Assembly (NCBI GenBank): GCA_963666755.2 | Contig: CAXXGW010000009.1 | Location: forward strand, 2,108,001 to 2,172,000 | Direction of reading: 5' to 3' | DNA length: 64,000 bases | From: CAXXOK01 sp963666755 | Lineage (GTDB): Bacteria > Bacillota > Clostridia > Christensenellales > Aristaeellaceae | Shown here: piece after piece, positions 44,701 through 52,375 of the stretch | Layout: every line of letters begins with the position of its first letter | Numbering within the stretch: the stretch's first letter is position 1 | Made by a program: the position numbers and the translations under genes | Notes under the pieces: generated by a model | Seen by the model: only the letters and a program-made list of their open reading frames with translations | The model's database searches: none | Told to the model about the DNA's origin: nothing

Positions 44701-47560
44701 CGGAGGTCACCCACAGCAGCATGTTTTCATGCGTGAACAAAACGCGATAGAGCGTGACCGCGATCGCGTTGATCATTTGGCCAGCTTGATAGGGAAGCAT
44801 GATGGATGTGATCAGCAACTGTAGAACCGCAGCCTTCAACCCCAGCATCACGGGTATGTATCGCTTGACCCTGTCCACGGCAATCCGTTGTGCCAGCAAG
44901 GACTGTAGCAATGCGATCAGAAAAGGCATGGCCGGCGCGCCGATCAGGTACGCCATCCAGAACAGCAGCCTGCCCGGCAGCGCCGTGAAGGCCAGCACGG
45001 CCAGTGCCATCAACGCAGGCGTCAGGAGGCTCCTGCGCATGTTATCCAGTATCTTCCACCGGGAAAGGCCTGTGAGAGGGTTGCGAATCTTCGCCCGATC
45101 GCGGTTGCGAATCTGCCGGAACAGCAACGGAAGCAGTTGCCAATCTCCCCGCACCCATCGATGCAGCCGATTGCAATACGAGTTGTAGTGGGACGGGAAG
45201 GCGTCGATCAGGCGCAAGTCGGTCGCCAGGCCTGTGCGCACATACGAGCCCTCCAGCAGGTCATGGCTCAGGATCATGTCATCCGGAATCGCGTCCTTTA
45301 GCACCGTCTGAAAAACCTTCAGGTCATAGATGCCTTTGCCGGTGAAGATGCCTTCGCCAAACAGGTCCTGATACACATCGGATATGGCGTTGGCATAAGG
45401 GTCAAGCCCTTCGTGGCCCGCAAACACTCGGGCAAAGAAGGTTTTTGCGGAACTCTCGCAATCCACGTCGATGCGAGGTTGCATCAGTCCGTACCCCTCT
45501 GTTACAATCCCCTTTTGCGGGTCGATCAGCGGCCGGTTCAGCGGGTGCGCCATGGTGCCGATCATCTTTTTGGCCATGCCCATCGGCAGAATCGTATCGC
45601 TATCCAGTGTGATGACGTAACGGATTTGATCAAAGGGTGGGGTTGCGCAAGATACGTAGGCAAAACTGGTTTCGGTGGAGCCGGACACGAGCGCGTTAAA
45701 CTCCATCAAGGCGCCTCGCTTGCGCTCCCAGCCGATCCATCGGTTGCTTTTGCGGTTGTACTGCCTTGCACGGTGGTAGAGGTAGAAGATATCGTTCCCG
45801 CCCCTGACGTATTTCTGGTTGAGGGCTGTAATCGCATTCAGGGCGGTTTGAATGATCGCCTCGTCTTCTTCATTGGCAAGGCTGTTCGAATCCTTGAACG
45901 CGCCGATCAGGGCAAAGTAGAGATTCTCTTCCCGGTTGCGCAGGTACTGCCCCTCCAGATTGGCGATGATTTCCGCCGTACGTTTTATATCCGGCAGGAG
46001 GGTCGGCACCGCAACGATCGTGCCCATGGCCTGCGGAATACCTTCTTTCAGCGCAAGGCGTGGGAAAACCGAGGGCTTAATCGCCTTGCAAACCACCCAG
46101 TTGACAAGATTCACAGCGATTTCCATGGCGGGTGCCAATACCAGGACACCCGCCAGAATGCTTAGGAGCGCGGCGGACGACGGAGCAGCCATAACCGCGT
46201 ATAGCACTGCAATGCTGGTGAGCAGCAGCGAGACAAGACCGATGGAGCCAAAGTATAAAGACCCCACCCAACGCTTGGGCAGGTTCGTCAGCGGTTGAAT
46301 TATCCGCTTCGTGCCCTTCTGCCTTGCGATCAGGTGGGGTTGGCCTTTGCCCAATAGGTAAAACCCGACATGCCGCGTACAGCGTTCTTCACTCAGATTG
46401 TCGCACGCTGCACAGTCATGTTCGGCAGTCCGTGCCAAATCAACAACCTCTTTGGCTATGCGCAGCTCGGATACCCCTAGCGCCAGTGCCAGTTCTTCCA
46501 CACGGTTGCGGTACTGGCTGCGCGTTGCCACATCCATCAGGGGGTAGGTGCCGTCTGGATCCATTGCCAGGATCTGCTCAATGTGGCTGATGGAATCGAA
46601 CAGCTCAATCCCGTTGAGCGTAGCGAGAAAATGGATGCTGGCGATGCAGTTGCCCATGGAAACGGTGTTCATGGATTGCGCGTTGTGTTCCTTCTGCGTG
46701 ATGCGGGCGGTATCGGTGCCAAACTTATCCAACTGGTCGTCTACGATGCGCAGCACGTTACCGTGGCTGCGACCGGAACGGCGCAAGCGGTAAAACAGGT
46801 GCTCGATAAACGTGGGGTCGATCTCATCCAGCGTATCCAGATTCTTCATAATCAGCCGCGCCACGCCGCCGGTATCCGTGTTTGGGTTTTCCACCCAGTT
46901 GTCCACAATCCGGTCAGCCCTGGCCCACTGGGAGAGTGTTTCCTCAATGCCCTCGCACAGATGGCGCAGGTATTCGATGCTTGCCAGCATCATGACCATA
47001 GGCACGGCACCGATTTCGCGATTTAAAAGGATGTTGTGCGTTTGATAGGCGTTCAGGTAGCTGATCAGGCCCGGTTCGTCGATCTGCCCGTCGCTGTGCG
47101 CGAGAAGCTCCGTGGCGATGGCGTAAATACGCGGATAGCCTTTCATGGCGCCTGATTTTAGGATCGGAAGCCTATTGTAACGCTTACGCGAAAAATCTCT
47201 GCGCAATACCTTGACCTGTTCTTCGACCATATAAAAATTGTCTAAAAGCCACTCTGCGGCTTGCGGCACGACACGCCGCTTCTGCACATCCTGGTTCAGC
47301 GCCAGATAAGTGGCAAGGATGAGGCTGTAACTATCGTTCATCCTCGGGATGGTCAGTGTTACATGACTTTTGCGACTTGTAACCGCGTGTTGGATGGAGA
47401 TATTTCTCGCGTGCGCCTCCAGATCCTCGTTGGACAGGGAAGCATCGCGGATGTTCACATTATGCTTTTTCTGAGAGCGGACAAGCGCGCCCCATAAGAA
47501 CGCCATGATGCTTGCCAAAAGAAGTAGCGGGACGATTACCAGTATGATCGTTGTCTGCAT
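38792..47560 (-). CDS. ndvB: Cyclic beta-1,2-glucan synthase (GT84/GH94)
   Basis: This giant membrane protein of 2922 residues is of the NdvB/Cgs type. It is predicted to make cyclic beta-1,2-glucan from UDP-glucose. The N-terminal membrane anchor and helical region lead to a glycosyltransferase domain with TLDSDTILP (DxD near residue 653) and RLHRWVRGDW (near 800), flanked by membrane helices. A glycoamylase-like domain follows (around 1050-1500), then tandem GH94-like sandwich domains. The final GH94 catalytic barrel contains GSGDWNDSMN (near 2600) and the YVPGVRENGGQYTHAA segment; this phosphorolytic part trims chain length in known enzymes. GAGGAG precedes the ATG. Such synthases are best known in Proteobacteria but also occur in anaerobic Bacillota. 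The length and all domains are complete, with no frame damage. Confidence 0.92.
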   Translation of the reverse strand: MQTTIILVIVPLLLLASIMAFLWGALVRSQKKHNVNIRDASLSNEDLEAHARNISIQHAVTSRKSHVTLTIPRMNDSYSLILATYLALNQDVQKRRVVPQAAEWLLDNFYMVEEQVKVLRRDFSRKRYNRLPILKSGAMKGYPRIYAIATELLAHSDGQIDEPGLISYLNAYQTHNILLNREIGAVPMVMMLASIEYLRHLCEGIEETLSQWARADRIVDNWVENPNTDTGGVARLIMKNLDTLDEIDPTFIEHLFYRLRRSGRSHGNVLRIVDDQLDKFGTDTARITQKEHNAQSMNTVSMGNCIASIHFLATLNGIELFDSISHIEQILAMDPDGTYPLMDVATRSQYRNRVEELALALGVSELRIAKEVVDLARTAEHDCAACDNLSEERCTRHVGFYLLGKGQPHLIARQKGTKRIIQPLTNLPKRWVGSLYFGSIGLVSLLLTSIAVLYAVMAAPSSAALLSILAGVLVLAPAMEIAVNLVNWVVCKAIKPSVFPRLALKEGIPQAMGTIVAVPTLLPDIKRTAEIIANLEGQYLRNREENLYFALIGAFKDSNSLANEEDEAIIQTALNAITALNQKYVRGGNDIFYLYHRARQYNRKSNRWIGWERKRGALMEFNALVSGSTETSFAYVSCATPPFDQIRYVITLDSDTILPMGMAKKMIGTMAHPLNRPLIDPQKGIVTEGYGLMQPRIDVDCESSAKTFFARVFAGHEGLDPYANAISDVYQDLFGEGIFTGKGIYDLKVFQTVLKDAIPDDMILSHDLLEGSYVRTGLATDLRLIDAFPSHYNSYCNRLHRWVRGDWQLLPLLFRQIRNRDRAKIRNPLTGLSRWKILDNMRRSLLTPALMALAVLAFTALPGRLLFWMAYLIGAPAMPFLIALLQSLLAQRIAVDRVKRYIPVMLGLKAAVLQLLITSIMLPYQAGQMINAIAVTLYRVLFTHENMLLWVTSADVEKAQKHSLSSYWWQMWGAVLFALSLPVLASVFKPEAFLPCLGVALLWSAAPLVAYAISGESRSGPPPASAADARELRMTARKTWRYFEEFTSSRTHYLPPDNDQIDPPRGIARRTSPTNIGFGLLAALAARDFGYIGTGKMAALIDQTLSTVESLPKWNGHLQNWYDTTTLFPLSPGYVSTVDSGNFVGYLIALRQGLKEYLESPLVDARLVNGVEDTLYCAGADGVTLERNFALRSVITAQGNVDLRLWSRRIAEMQDDGRLAALYDTVWREKARRMLSQFSDELTLYLPGSRLIRILPDAPAEALSASDAAALHAVVAMLAENPSLCELPRQHGRIASHIDQLLRNIHQNGDGWPLALTEWLTQTKADLMDAREKATRLVTLVAGLMSRLDTLSNATDFIPLYVKKRQLFSIGFSLDENKLTNSYYDLLASEARQTSYISIAKGQVPPEHWFRMGRALTVVDRYKGLVSWTGTMFEYLMPLLVMKSYANTLLDESYSFAIRSQIKYGRQKEMPWGFSESCFNALDRNQDYQYKAIGVPWLGLKRGLTEDTVVAPYATFLALLVNPEAAIRNIHTLRTEGLDSSHGFYEAADYTPERLPFESKRAVIKSYMAHHQGMSLLAIDNYLHGNTLQRRFHADAEMNAARLLLQEKIPGNLLFTKEAKEKTLPFRGMIARELPPVRKFTAVDPQLPNAHILSNGNYSVLITDQGTGYSKNRLAVVSRWRPDAVLNPYGMFFYIRNTATDAVWSSTYAPLNRPPTGYEVTFTSDKAVFKRTDGAIHTKTEVMVASGDNVEIRRITLKNTGAEPSVLDVTSYFEVVLASQASDLNHPAFGNLFIETSFDKQRHIIIANRRPRSEADKNLWVANAVVLTGESIGDVQYETDRMQWIGRGHTLKAPVVLERSRPLSGTVGAVLDPVMSLRVKVRIEPGKKAEISFVVAVSENKELLLALIDRYHSPESIEKSFDLALTRSQVEAGYLNLKATEMELYQNMISGLVFISPTRKAYRSTIAKNTLGQPALWKYGISGDLPIVLMTLGKMDQMDALNDVLKAQEYWRLIDLSVDLVIVSQEAYSYALPLFTLITDIVLSSQTQTLTEIPKDIFLLDGNKVPPEDMALLHAVARIIINGNGATLAEQMRQPQPTRTPQPRLPLPAATVDPLIPLKPYILSDPNGLGGFSPDGNEYIIRLESGQRTPAPWVNVIANPSFGFIVSEAGSGYAWAENSHENKLTPWSNDAVQDSPGEAIYLQDTDTDTLWTPTPMPIRESEPYVIRHGFGYTVFEHNSHGLEQELTQFVPMDASVKLSLLRLHNQTDRPRHLTVTYYIQPVMGVSAQETAMHIATSVEASGAVLLTNRYSENWAGKVMLVYETMANCSFTGDRKSFFGTGDMAEPDGLRYPTLSGEVGAALDPCAAIRGSMTLAPGESREVVFLLGVAEGIASAEGMIARYSAPESARDALTETVRFWKRKISVVQIETPSETMNHMMNGWLPYQVISCRLWARSGVYQSGGAYGFRDQLQDCLAIAAVWPEAARRQILLHARHQFVEGDVLHWWHEPQGKGTRTRVSDDSLWLPYATAEYVRITGDTGILDEVLPFVEAPVLSPFEDERYSTPSVSDTAATLYDHCLRAVERALRFGVHGLPLMGSGDWNDSMNTVGNRGLGESVWLGWFLTAILGKFAPLCRARLDPVRAERYEKLRLTLAASIEQNAWDGNWYRRAYFDNGTPLGSEQNSECRIDAIAQSWSVISRAGDPKRARQAMNSLEDHLVLRRDGIILLLTPPFYEGDMEPGYIKGYVPGVRENGGQYTHAAVWAIIAFAMQGEGNKAEELFELISPLNHTRDARAYNRYKVEPYVMAADVYAVTPNEGRGGWSWYTGAAGWMYRAGLENILGFQKNGHTLLIDPCIPAKWLGFRIKYQYMDTCYIIAVQNPEGCQQGVREITLDGQRMAGNTLPLVNDGTAHEVNVVLGERA

Positions 47561-47647
47561 GGCAGGTACTCCTCTCGCGGCATAGGGCGCAGCATAAAAA
47601 TCGCTCTTGGCGGGCAGGGGTTGCTGTGCGCTATGCCGATACGGTGC

Positions 47648-48292
47648 TCAGGGCAACAGATTATCAGGCGTCAGTTCATAAAAATCCAGCGCTCCTTTGG
47701 CCAGACAGAGGGATTCGACCTGCGTATAGTAAGCAATACTGCCGATGGCCTGCACCACTACATCCGCCGGATTATCCGGCTTAATGTCATGCCCCGGCAT
47801 CGTTTGGATATCGTCCTGTACGGACACCACGACCGCGTTCTCAAGGCTATCCATCTTGGAAAGGATGTTGGTGCACAGACGGACATAGGTCGCGTCCAAT
47901 CCGATCAGATAGATCATGGGGCTCAATACATCGAAAAACAGTACTTTGATTTTTGCGAGGGAAAGAATGGGCTTAAACATGTCGACCAAAATATAGTATA
48001 TGATCTGTTCGCGGGTATACAGCGAAAAGTTACGGTTCTTGACATCATGCCCGCCTGGCAGCAGTTGTTCCTTAATATAGGAAGCAAACATCTTGCGCGT
48101 TACCTCAACATGGACAGAACGCAGGTATTTCTCGATTTTTGCATAGTTTACATGATCCGGAACCGTACATGGATCGATCAACCGGTATTTGAGCCGTACA
48201 CGTGTTGAAATATCACTGACAGCCTCCCTAACCATGGTCGCCGTATCGATTTGCCCGGCGGCGTTGTATCGGATCGTTGGTTCCTTACGCAT
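47648..48292 (-). CDS. DUF1836 domain protein
   Basis: This 214-residue protein matches the DUF1836 pattern: VTRKMFASYIKEQLLPGG followed by LYTREQIIYYILVDMFKPILSLAKIKVLF (about residues 65-125). This resembles a MerR-like helix-turn-helix arrangement used as a transcription regulator in Clostridia. The C-terminal part is unassigned. It lies 87 bp upstream of the glucan synthase gene and in the same direction, so control of that gene is a reasonable guess. It has no signal peptide or membrane helix. Confidence 0.7.
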   Translation of the reverse strand: MRKEPTIRYNAAGQIDTATMVREAVSDISTRVRLKYRLIDPCTVPDHVNYAKIEKYLRSVHVEVTRKMFASYIKEQLLPGGHDVKNRNFSLYTREQIIYYILVDMFKPILSLAKIKVLFFDVLSPMIYLIGLDATYVRLCTNILSKMDSLENAVVVSVQDDIQTMPGHDIKPDNPADVVVQAIGSIAYYTQVESLCLAKGALDFYELTPDNLLP

Positions 48293-48399
48293 TGATAACA
48301 GCTCATTTCTCCTTGGCTTCCCAGAGGTTTATCGAACAGTCTTTTCTGGATGTGTTACCAGGCGCCAGGCAAACCGAAGCCGTGCGGCATCGGCTTGCA

Positions 48400-48436
48400 C
48401 CCCCGGCATGCGTTCCCTGTTGTATCATGCCGGGGG
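48400..48436 (-). terminator. Stem-loop after lmo0937-like gene
   Basis: CCCCCGGCATG and CATGCCGGGGG form a perfect 11-bp GC-rich stem with a 15-base loop, starting 10 bp past the small membrane gene. No T-run follows, so read-through to the DUF1836 gene is possible. Confidence 0.6.
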
Positions 48437-48445
48437 ATTGTGAGG

Positions 48446-48589
48446 TCACCTTCTGCCTTTGATAATCTGAACCAGTACCACGATGGCAGCAATCACGAGC
48501 AAGATATGGATGAAGCCCCCGATCGTGGTGGACGTGACCATCCCCAGCAGCCATAAAACAATCAGCACAACTGCGATAGTCCATAACAT
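48446..48589 (-). CDS. Small lmo0937-like membrane protein (DUF5670)
   Basis: This 47-residue protein consists of two hydrophobic helices around a Gly-Gly turn (TTIGGFIHILLVIA) and a basic tail KGRR. It matches the lmo0937 family of tiny membrane proteins often found in stress-induced operons. The start is the ATG after GGGAGGAA; the longer upstream reading frame has no start signal. Confidence 0.8.
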   Translation of the reverse strand: MLWTIAVVLIVLWLLGMVTSTTIGGFIHILLVIAAIVVLVQIIKGRR

Positions 48590-48744
48590 AATGCATTCCT
48601 CCCCGCAGGTTCTCTTAAGGTTGGTGAAGATGGAAAAATTAGGAACGGTAAGGCAGACCATCCATGTGGATAAGCCAAACTGCCTGCTTAAGCCGATTGT
48701 ATTTACAAACTGTGGAGCATCCTGTTGGCAGCGCCGCAAACCTG

Positions 48745-49068
48745 TTAATGGCGCTTGATTCTTTCAGCCACATCATGTCCGGTATGCTTGATATCGTTGG
48801 CGATTTTACCAGCTCCGGACGCGATACCCTGATTGATCTGAGCCATCTTCTTGACGCCGGCCTTGGTATCTGCCTGGGCCGTATGTACGGTTTGGGTTAT
48901 TGACGCCTTGACTTCCGCACCCTTTTTCGAGGCGGCATCACTCGCCGCCAGCACGTTATCCACGGCATTTGCGGCCAACGCCTTCACAGCCTTAGCCTTG
49001 CCTTTGGCGTTGCTCTTCTGGGCCTTGTTCTCCTTGCGGGCCAGATCGCGAACCTTTTTCATGTCCAA
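48745..49068 (-). CDS. Lys/Ala-rich small hydrophilic protein
   Basis: This 107-residue, strongly basic, helix-forming protein is rich in Ala and Lys (KSNAKGKAKAVKALAANAVDN) and has no cysteine. No family was identified; the composition recalls histone-H1-like or YtxH/CsbD-type stress proteins. The TTG at 49066-49068 is taken as start because AAGGAG lies 9 bp before it; the ATG two codons later would have a spacing of 15. It sits in a run of small stress-type genes on the minus strand. Confidence 0.6.
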   Translation of the reverse strand: MDMKKVRDLARKENKAQKSNAKGKAKAVKALAANAVDNVLAASDAASKKGAEVKASITQTVHTAQADTKAGVKKMAQINQGIASGAGKIANDIKHTGHDVAERIKRH

Positions 49069-49162
49069 AACAATCCACTCCTTACGCTATATATCGATCA
49101 CCCTGAATGGGTTGGCAGGCAGACAGTTGTTATAATTAAGCTGCCTGCGTATCCCCTTGGTT

Positions 49163-49330
49163 TTATCGCACCGCGATGATGAGCCCGCCCACACCCAGCA
49201 GAATCTGGATGAGGCCCAATCCGTTATTGGAGGCAAAGAAACCGACATCGGCGATGCCAAGCGCGCCGACCACTAACGACCCGATGCTCAGCACGACCAG
49301 CGCAGTCTGCTTCATTCTTCCCTTTTCCAT
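49163..49330 (-). CDS. Small two-helix membrane protein, paralogue A
   Basis: This 55-residue protein starts MEKGRMKQTALVVLSIGSLV and contains two hydrophobic segments separated by FFASNNGLGL. AAGGGGTG precedes the ATG. It is a clear paralogue of the next small gene (49474-49635): both have K-x-TAL-x-VLSIG, a VG-x-LGIA motif and an ending LIIAVR/LVIAAR. Function unknown; probably a stress-induced membrane peptide. Confidence 0.7.
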   Translation of the reverse strand: MEKGRMKQTALVVLSIGSLVVGALGIADVGFFASNNGLGLIQILLGVGGLIIAVR

Positions 49331-49473
49331 GTAAATGCACCCCTTTCAATAAGAACATAACCTGATTACCTGTGTCAGCGATGGGATGAAGGCCATTTCG
49401 ATGGGATTATTCGTACCGGCGATGAAAGCCTCGCGCACCCATCGCTTTTGGCATCCGCGATGCCTGATGAGCA

Positions 49474-49635
49474 TCAGCGCGCAGCGATGACCAGGCCTGC
49501 GACGCCCAGCGCGATTTCCAGCAGTTCGAGCATAGTGTTGGATGTAAAGAACGGTACGCTGGCGATACCCAGAACCCCAACCAGCAGAAATCCGATACTC
49601 AGCACGAACAGTGCGGTTCGTTTGATATTACGCAT
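49474..49635 (-). CDS. Small two-helix membrane protein, paralogue B
   Basis: This 53-residue protein starts MRNIKRTALFVLSIGFLLVG and has two hydrophobic helices separated by FFTSNTMLEL. AAGGAGGG lies just before the ATG. The tandem arrangement with paralogue A points to local duplication. It is the first gene of the minus-strand run that leads to the glucan synthase. Confidence 0.7.
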   Translation of the reverse strand: MRNIKRTALFVLSIGFLLVGVLGIASVPFFTSNTMLELLEIALGVAGLVIAAR

Positions 49636-50284
49636 GATAGCCCTCCTTCATTTTCGTATGAACGCTTTTGCCGTACCTGCGGTTTGGGCGGCCAATCACG
49701 TGACTATGCGCGGCCCATAACCATTTTGGTACGCAAAACCAAGCCCTCTTGAGGCAGTCGGTTGTGTCGGTCGTCTTTTGATAAACAGTGAAAGAGCAGA
49801 AACGCGTGTTTCCGCTTGAATTTGTCGGTAGTATGGAGTTATTTATACCGGTGAAACGCTCAAAAAGTGTCGCGTTCCCCCAAAGATGCGAGACAATATC
49901 TTGGTGCCTCGCAAGCGGTCAGGATACTCAAACGGTAACTTGAACCTTGAGATGAGACATGTAGGTTCTACCACTACAGTAAACTTTTACCTGCGGTTTG
50001 TCAATGTCGCATATGAAAAGCCGAAATGCGCATTCTAGACATCAATGACATACGTAGGTTCAGGTTGTCGATGATATAGCATACAACCCGATACGCATTA
50101 CTAAAAAATAAACTTCACAGGTTAGGTAGCGGTGAAAGTTAATCTGCATCAGAATAATGTGGGTATAGTCGAAAATGAGGAGTATGCTATTCAATAAAGC
50201 GCGAGATTTGGGCGAAATGAAGGGAAAGGAGGAGTATTAAGTCTTACAATGAACGATATCTAGTAAATGCAAACTATTCATTAT
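49636..50284. other. Long intergenic region
   Basis: About 650 bp without a supported gene. It contains the probable promoter of the minus-strand run (49976-50004) and otherwise AT-rich sequence. Confidence 0.5.
49976..50004 (-). promoter_or_regulatory. Probable promoter of minus-strand stress/glucan run
   Basis: On the minus strand, TTGACA (49999-50004) and TACTGT (49976-49981) are 17 bp apart, 341 bp upstream of the first small membrane gene. The -35 box is consensus and the -10 box is weak. Confidence 0.45.
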
Positions 50285-50537
50285 AGGGGTGTGCATCGCA
50301 TCAATCCTTGGTAGATTAGCCACAACGTATACCACCTATTGATAAAGGGTACTTTATCGGTAGGTGGCTTTTGTTGTGTGAGGAAAGTGTTTTGAATCAA
50401 GGGTTATGGAGGTTTCACAGCTTTTCAGAAGGAAAGAGTAAAAAGCAGAAACCAGACATTTTTTGGATCAGAATGCAGAGTAGATGACAAACGCCTCGCA
50501 GAATCGTTTGACATTTTAGGTTAGGGAGTACATTTTC
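50285..50537 (+). repeat. 250-bp non-coding repeat, copy 2
   Basis: Partner of 26970-27222. The order of conserved blocks is the same: GGGGTGTGCATCGCATCA, TGGTAGATTAGCCAC, the CCACCTATT hairpin (50333-50368) with a T-rich tail, GGATCAGAATGCAGAGTAGAT, then AATCGTTTGAC. It lies directly upstream of the sigma factor gene of ABC locus 2. No coding potential is shared between the copies. Confidence 0.7.
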
Positions 50538-50695
50538 ACATATGCATCATAGGAGCACTAAGGGTTTTGCGACTCTAGCTGAATCTGATCGGATCGGTTG
50601 ACAAACCATCGATTGGCAGTATCATACAAGGGTAGGCTCTCTGTCGATTCACTTCATTACAGATAGCCAATCCGTTGCGGAGTGTTAAAAACAGC

Positions 50696-51316
50696 ATGCA
50701 GAACTTCGATATGAACCAGATTCTGGGTTTGTCAGGCACGGTGCTTCCGTTATCCATTCTACTGATTGAAAACGACGAAGACCGTCAGTTTATGGCCGAC
50801 CTGTATCTACAATACCGCCCCTTGATGAACAAGGTCGCCTCCCGGTTTTTCGGTGGTCATGATGCCGAGATGGAAGACGCGGTCAGCGGCGCGGTGGAAC
50901 GTTTATGCAAAAAATGCGAGACCCTCAAGCAGGTAGAGTGTAACAAAAGAGCATCCTATATCGTCACTACAGTGAGGAATGTTTGCCTGTCCAGGCTCCG
51001 GGAAATCAGCCGGCAACGACGCAACCATGACTATACTGCGGATACGGAAGTCATCGACAGCATTCCCGGGCCGGAAGATGTGCAGGGCATCGTGTTTGAC
51101 AGGATATTCGCAAGCGAGCTGCTGGATGCGTTTCCTGAACTCAGCGAGAAGGACAAGGATTTGATTCGGTTCCGACACATAGATTTACTGGGGTATGACG
51201 AAATCGCCCAACAGGTTGGAATCACAGAAATTGCTGCCAGATCGGCTGTTTCCCGTGCGAAGAGCAAGCTGGAACGCCTCGCGATGAACAAGAAGCGAGT
51301 TGAAAATGATGAGTGA
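50696..51316 (+). CDS. ECF-like sigma factor (locus 2)
   Basis: This sigma-70 family factor has about 206 residues. Region 2 contains LYLQYRPLMNKVASRFFGG...EMEDAVSGAVERL (about residues 36-75), and region 4 contains LSEKDKDLIRFRHIDLLGYDEIAQQVGITEIAARSAVSRAKSKL. The start is uncertain: the ATG used is 13 bp from a GGAG, and a downstream GTG before LPLSILLIENDED would fit relatives better. The stop overlaps the start of the anti-sigma gene by 11 bp. It probably directs expression of the downstream family X and ABC genes in response to envelope signals. Confidence 0.8.
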   Translation: MQNFDMNQILGLSGTVLPLSILLIENDEDRQFMADLYLQYRPLMNKVASRFFGGHDAEMEDAVSGAVERLCKKCETLKQVECNKRASYIVTTVRNVCLSRLREISRQRRNHDYTADTEVIDSIPGPEDVQGIVFDRIFASELLDAFPELSEKDKDLIRFRHIDLLGYDEIAQQVGITEIAARSAVSRAKSKLERLAMNKKRVENDE

Positions 51317-52082
51317 TCAAGGAAAACAGAGAGCTATAGAAAATAGAAGCCTTGAGGACAGGGCTTACGACCTGTTTGGCGAACTGCTGCTTGAGCGGGA
51401 AACCGCCGCGCTGCTGGCGGAAATCGAAGCGGAAAAGGCGCGCGGGGTTTCTACAGCGCTGGATGCTTTCTATGCAAAACAGGATGCGAAAAATCTGAAG
51501 GCAATTCACAACCATTTCAGGCGGCATCGGGCACGGGTCTTTTTTCATGAAACGCTGCCCCGCATTGGGCAGATTGCCGCCATCGTGATTGCAATGGTCG
51601 CTGTTGCCGGCAGCGTGGCGATCGCGACCAGCCAGACTTTCCGCGTACAGGTGATGCAGCTTCTGGTCAATGCAGAAAAGGAGTATACCGAGCTGAAGCT
51701 GCAAGAAGACCCTGCCGCGTCATTTGACGTTCCGGCGGAGTGGGTCGGGGAGAACTATCCGTCGTTTATTCCGAAGGGCTTTACCTTGGGAGCGGTTCAC
51801 TCAAACATCGATTTTTCTTCTGTAACCTATATGGATACGGCAGGAGAGCTGCGGAAAATAAACTTTGCCGAACTGGGCGAAAGTGCGGAGTCGAATTTAG
51901 ATACGGAAGATGCTGTGCTTGAGCCGGTTCAGATCAACGGGCATCAAGGAATGCTGGCAACTAAAAAGAATAAAATCAGCGCTTACTGGGATGATGGCAG
52001 GCATTACTTCATATTGATCGCCGAAGGCCTTGACAGGTCGACCTTTTTAACGATTGCGGCGGGTGTTGTACGCGTTCGATAG
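51306..52082 (+). CDS. Membrane anti-sigma factor, DUF4367-like
   Basis: This 258-residue protein has a charged cytoplasmic N-terminal part (about residues 1-90) and one membrane helix (AAIVIAMVAVAGSVAIA, about 93-112). The extracytoplasmic domain ends with HQGMLATKKNKISAYWDDGRHYFILIAEGL, similar to the DUF4367 domain of clostridial anti-sigma factors. It overlaps the sigma gene and should hold that factor inactive until an external signal arrives. Two adjacent ATG codons are possible starts. Confidence 0.75.
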   Translation: MMSDQGKQRAIENRSLEDRAYDLFGELLLERETAALLAEIEAEKARGVSTALDAFYAKQDAKNLKAIHNHFRRHRARVFFHETLPRIGQIAAIVIAMVAVAGSVAIATSQTFRVQVMQLLVNAEKEYTELKLQEDPAASFDVPAEWVGENYPSFIPKGFTLGAVHSNIDFSSVTYMDTAGELRKINFAELGESAESNLDTEDAVLEPVQINGHQGMLATKKNKISAYWDDGRHYFILIAEGLDRSTFLTIAAGVVRVR

Positions 52083-52177
52083 CTCCACGAAAAATTTTAG
52101 ACATTTGCTGAAAACTGCAATAGAAAGAACCTCAATATCATCTGTAATAGTGAACCGATGAAATGGAGGTTTTTCTG

Positions 52178-52375
52178 ATGCGCAGCAGTACCCGATATTT
52201 CACGGATGAAGGCTTAGCCGGCATGACCCTTGCCGGTTACTTTTTCGACAACGAACGATTTTGGGGGAGGCATCTGTTTTTTACAGGCGTCTCCCAACCA
52301 ATGAATGGAGGGAATCATGATGTACCAACACCGAAAGAGCCTGTCCGGACTGCTTCTGATCCTGCTGCTGTTTAA
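52178..52375 (+). CDS. Small overlapping reading frame, uncertain
   Basis: This 65-codon frame has a strong GGAGG ribosome binding site at 8-bp spacing but no recognised family and no signal peptide. It overlaps the next gene by about 59 bp in another frame. It contains two hairpin-forming stretches (CCGGCA/TGCCGG near 52219-52237 and GGGAG/CTCCC near 52266-52295). It may be a leader peptide of an attenuation region rather than a functional protein. Confidence 0.35.
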   Translation: MRSSTRYFTDEGLAGMTLAGYFFDNERFWGRHLFFTGVSQPMNGGNHDVPTPKEPVRTASDPAAV

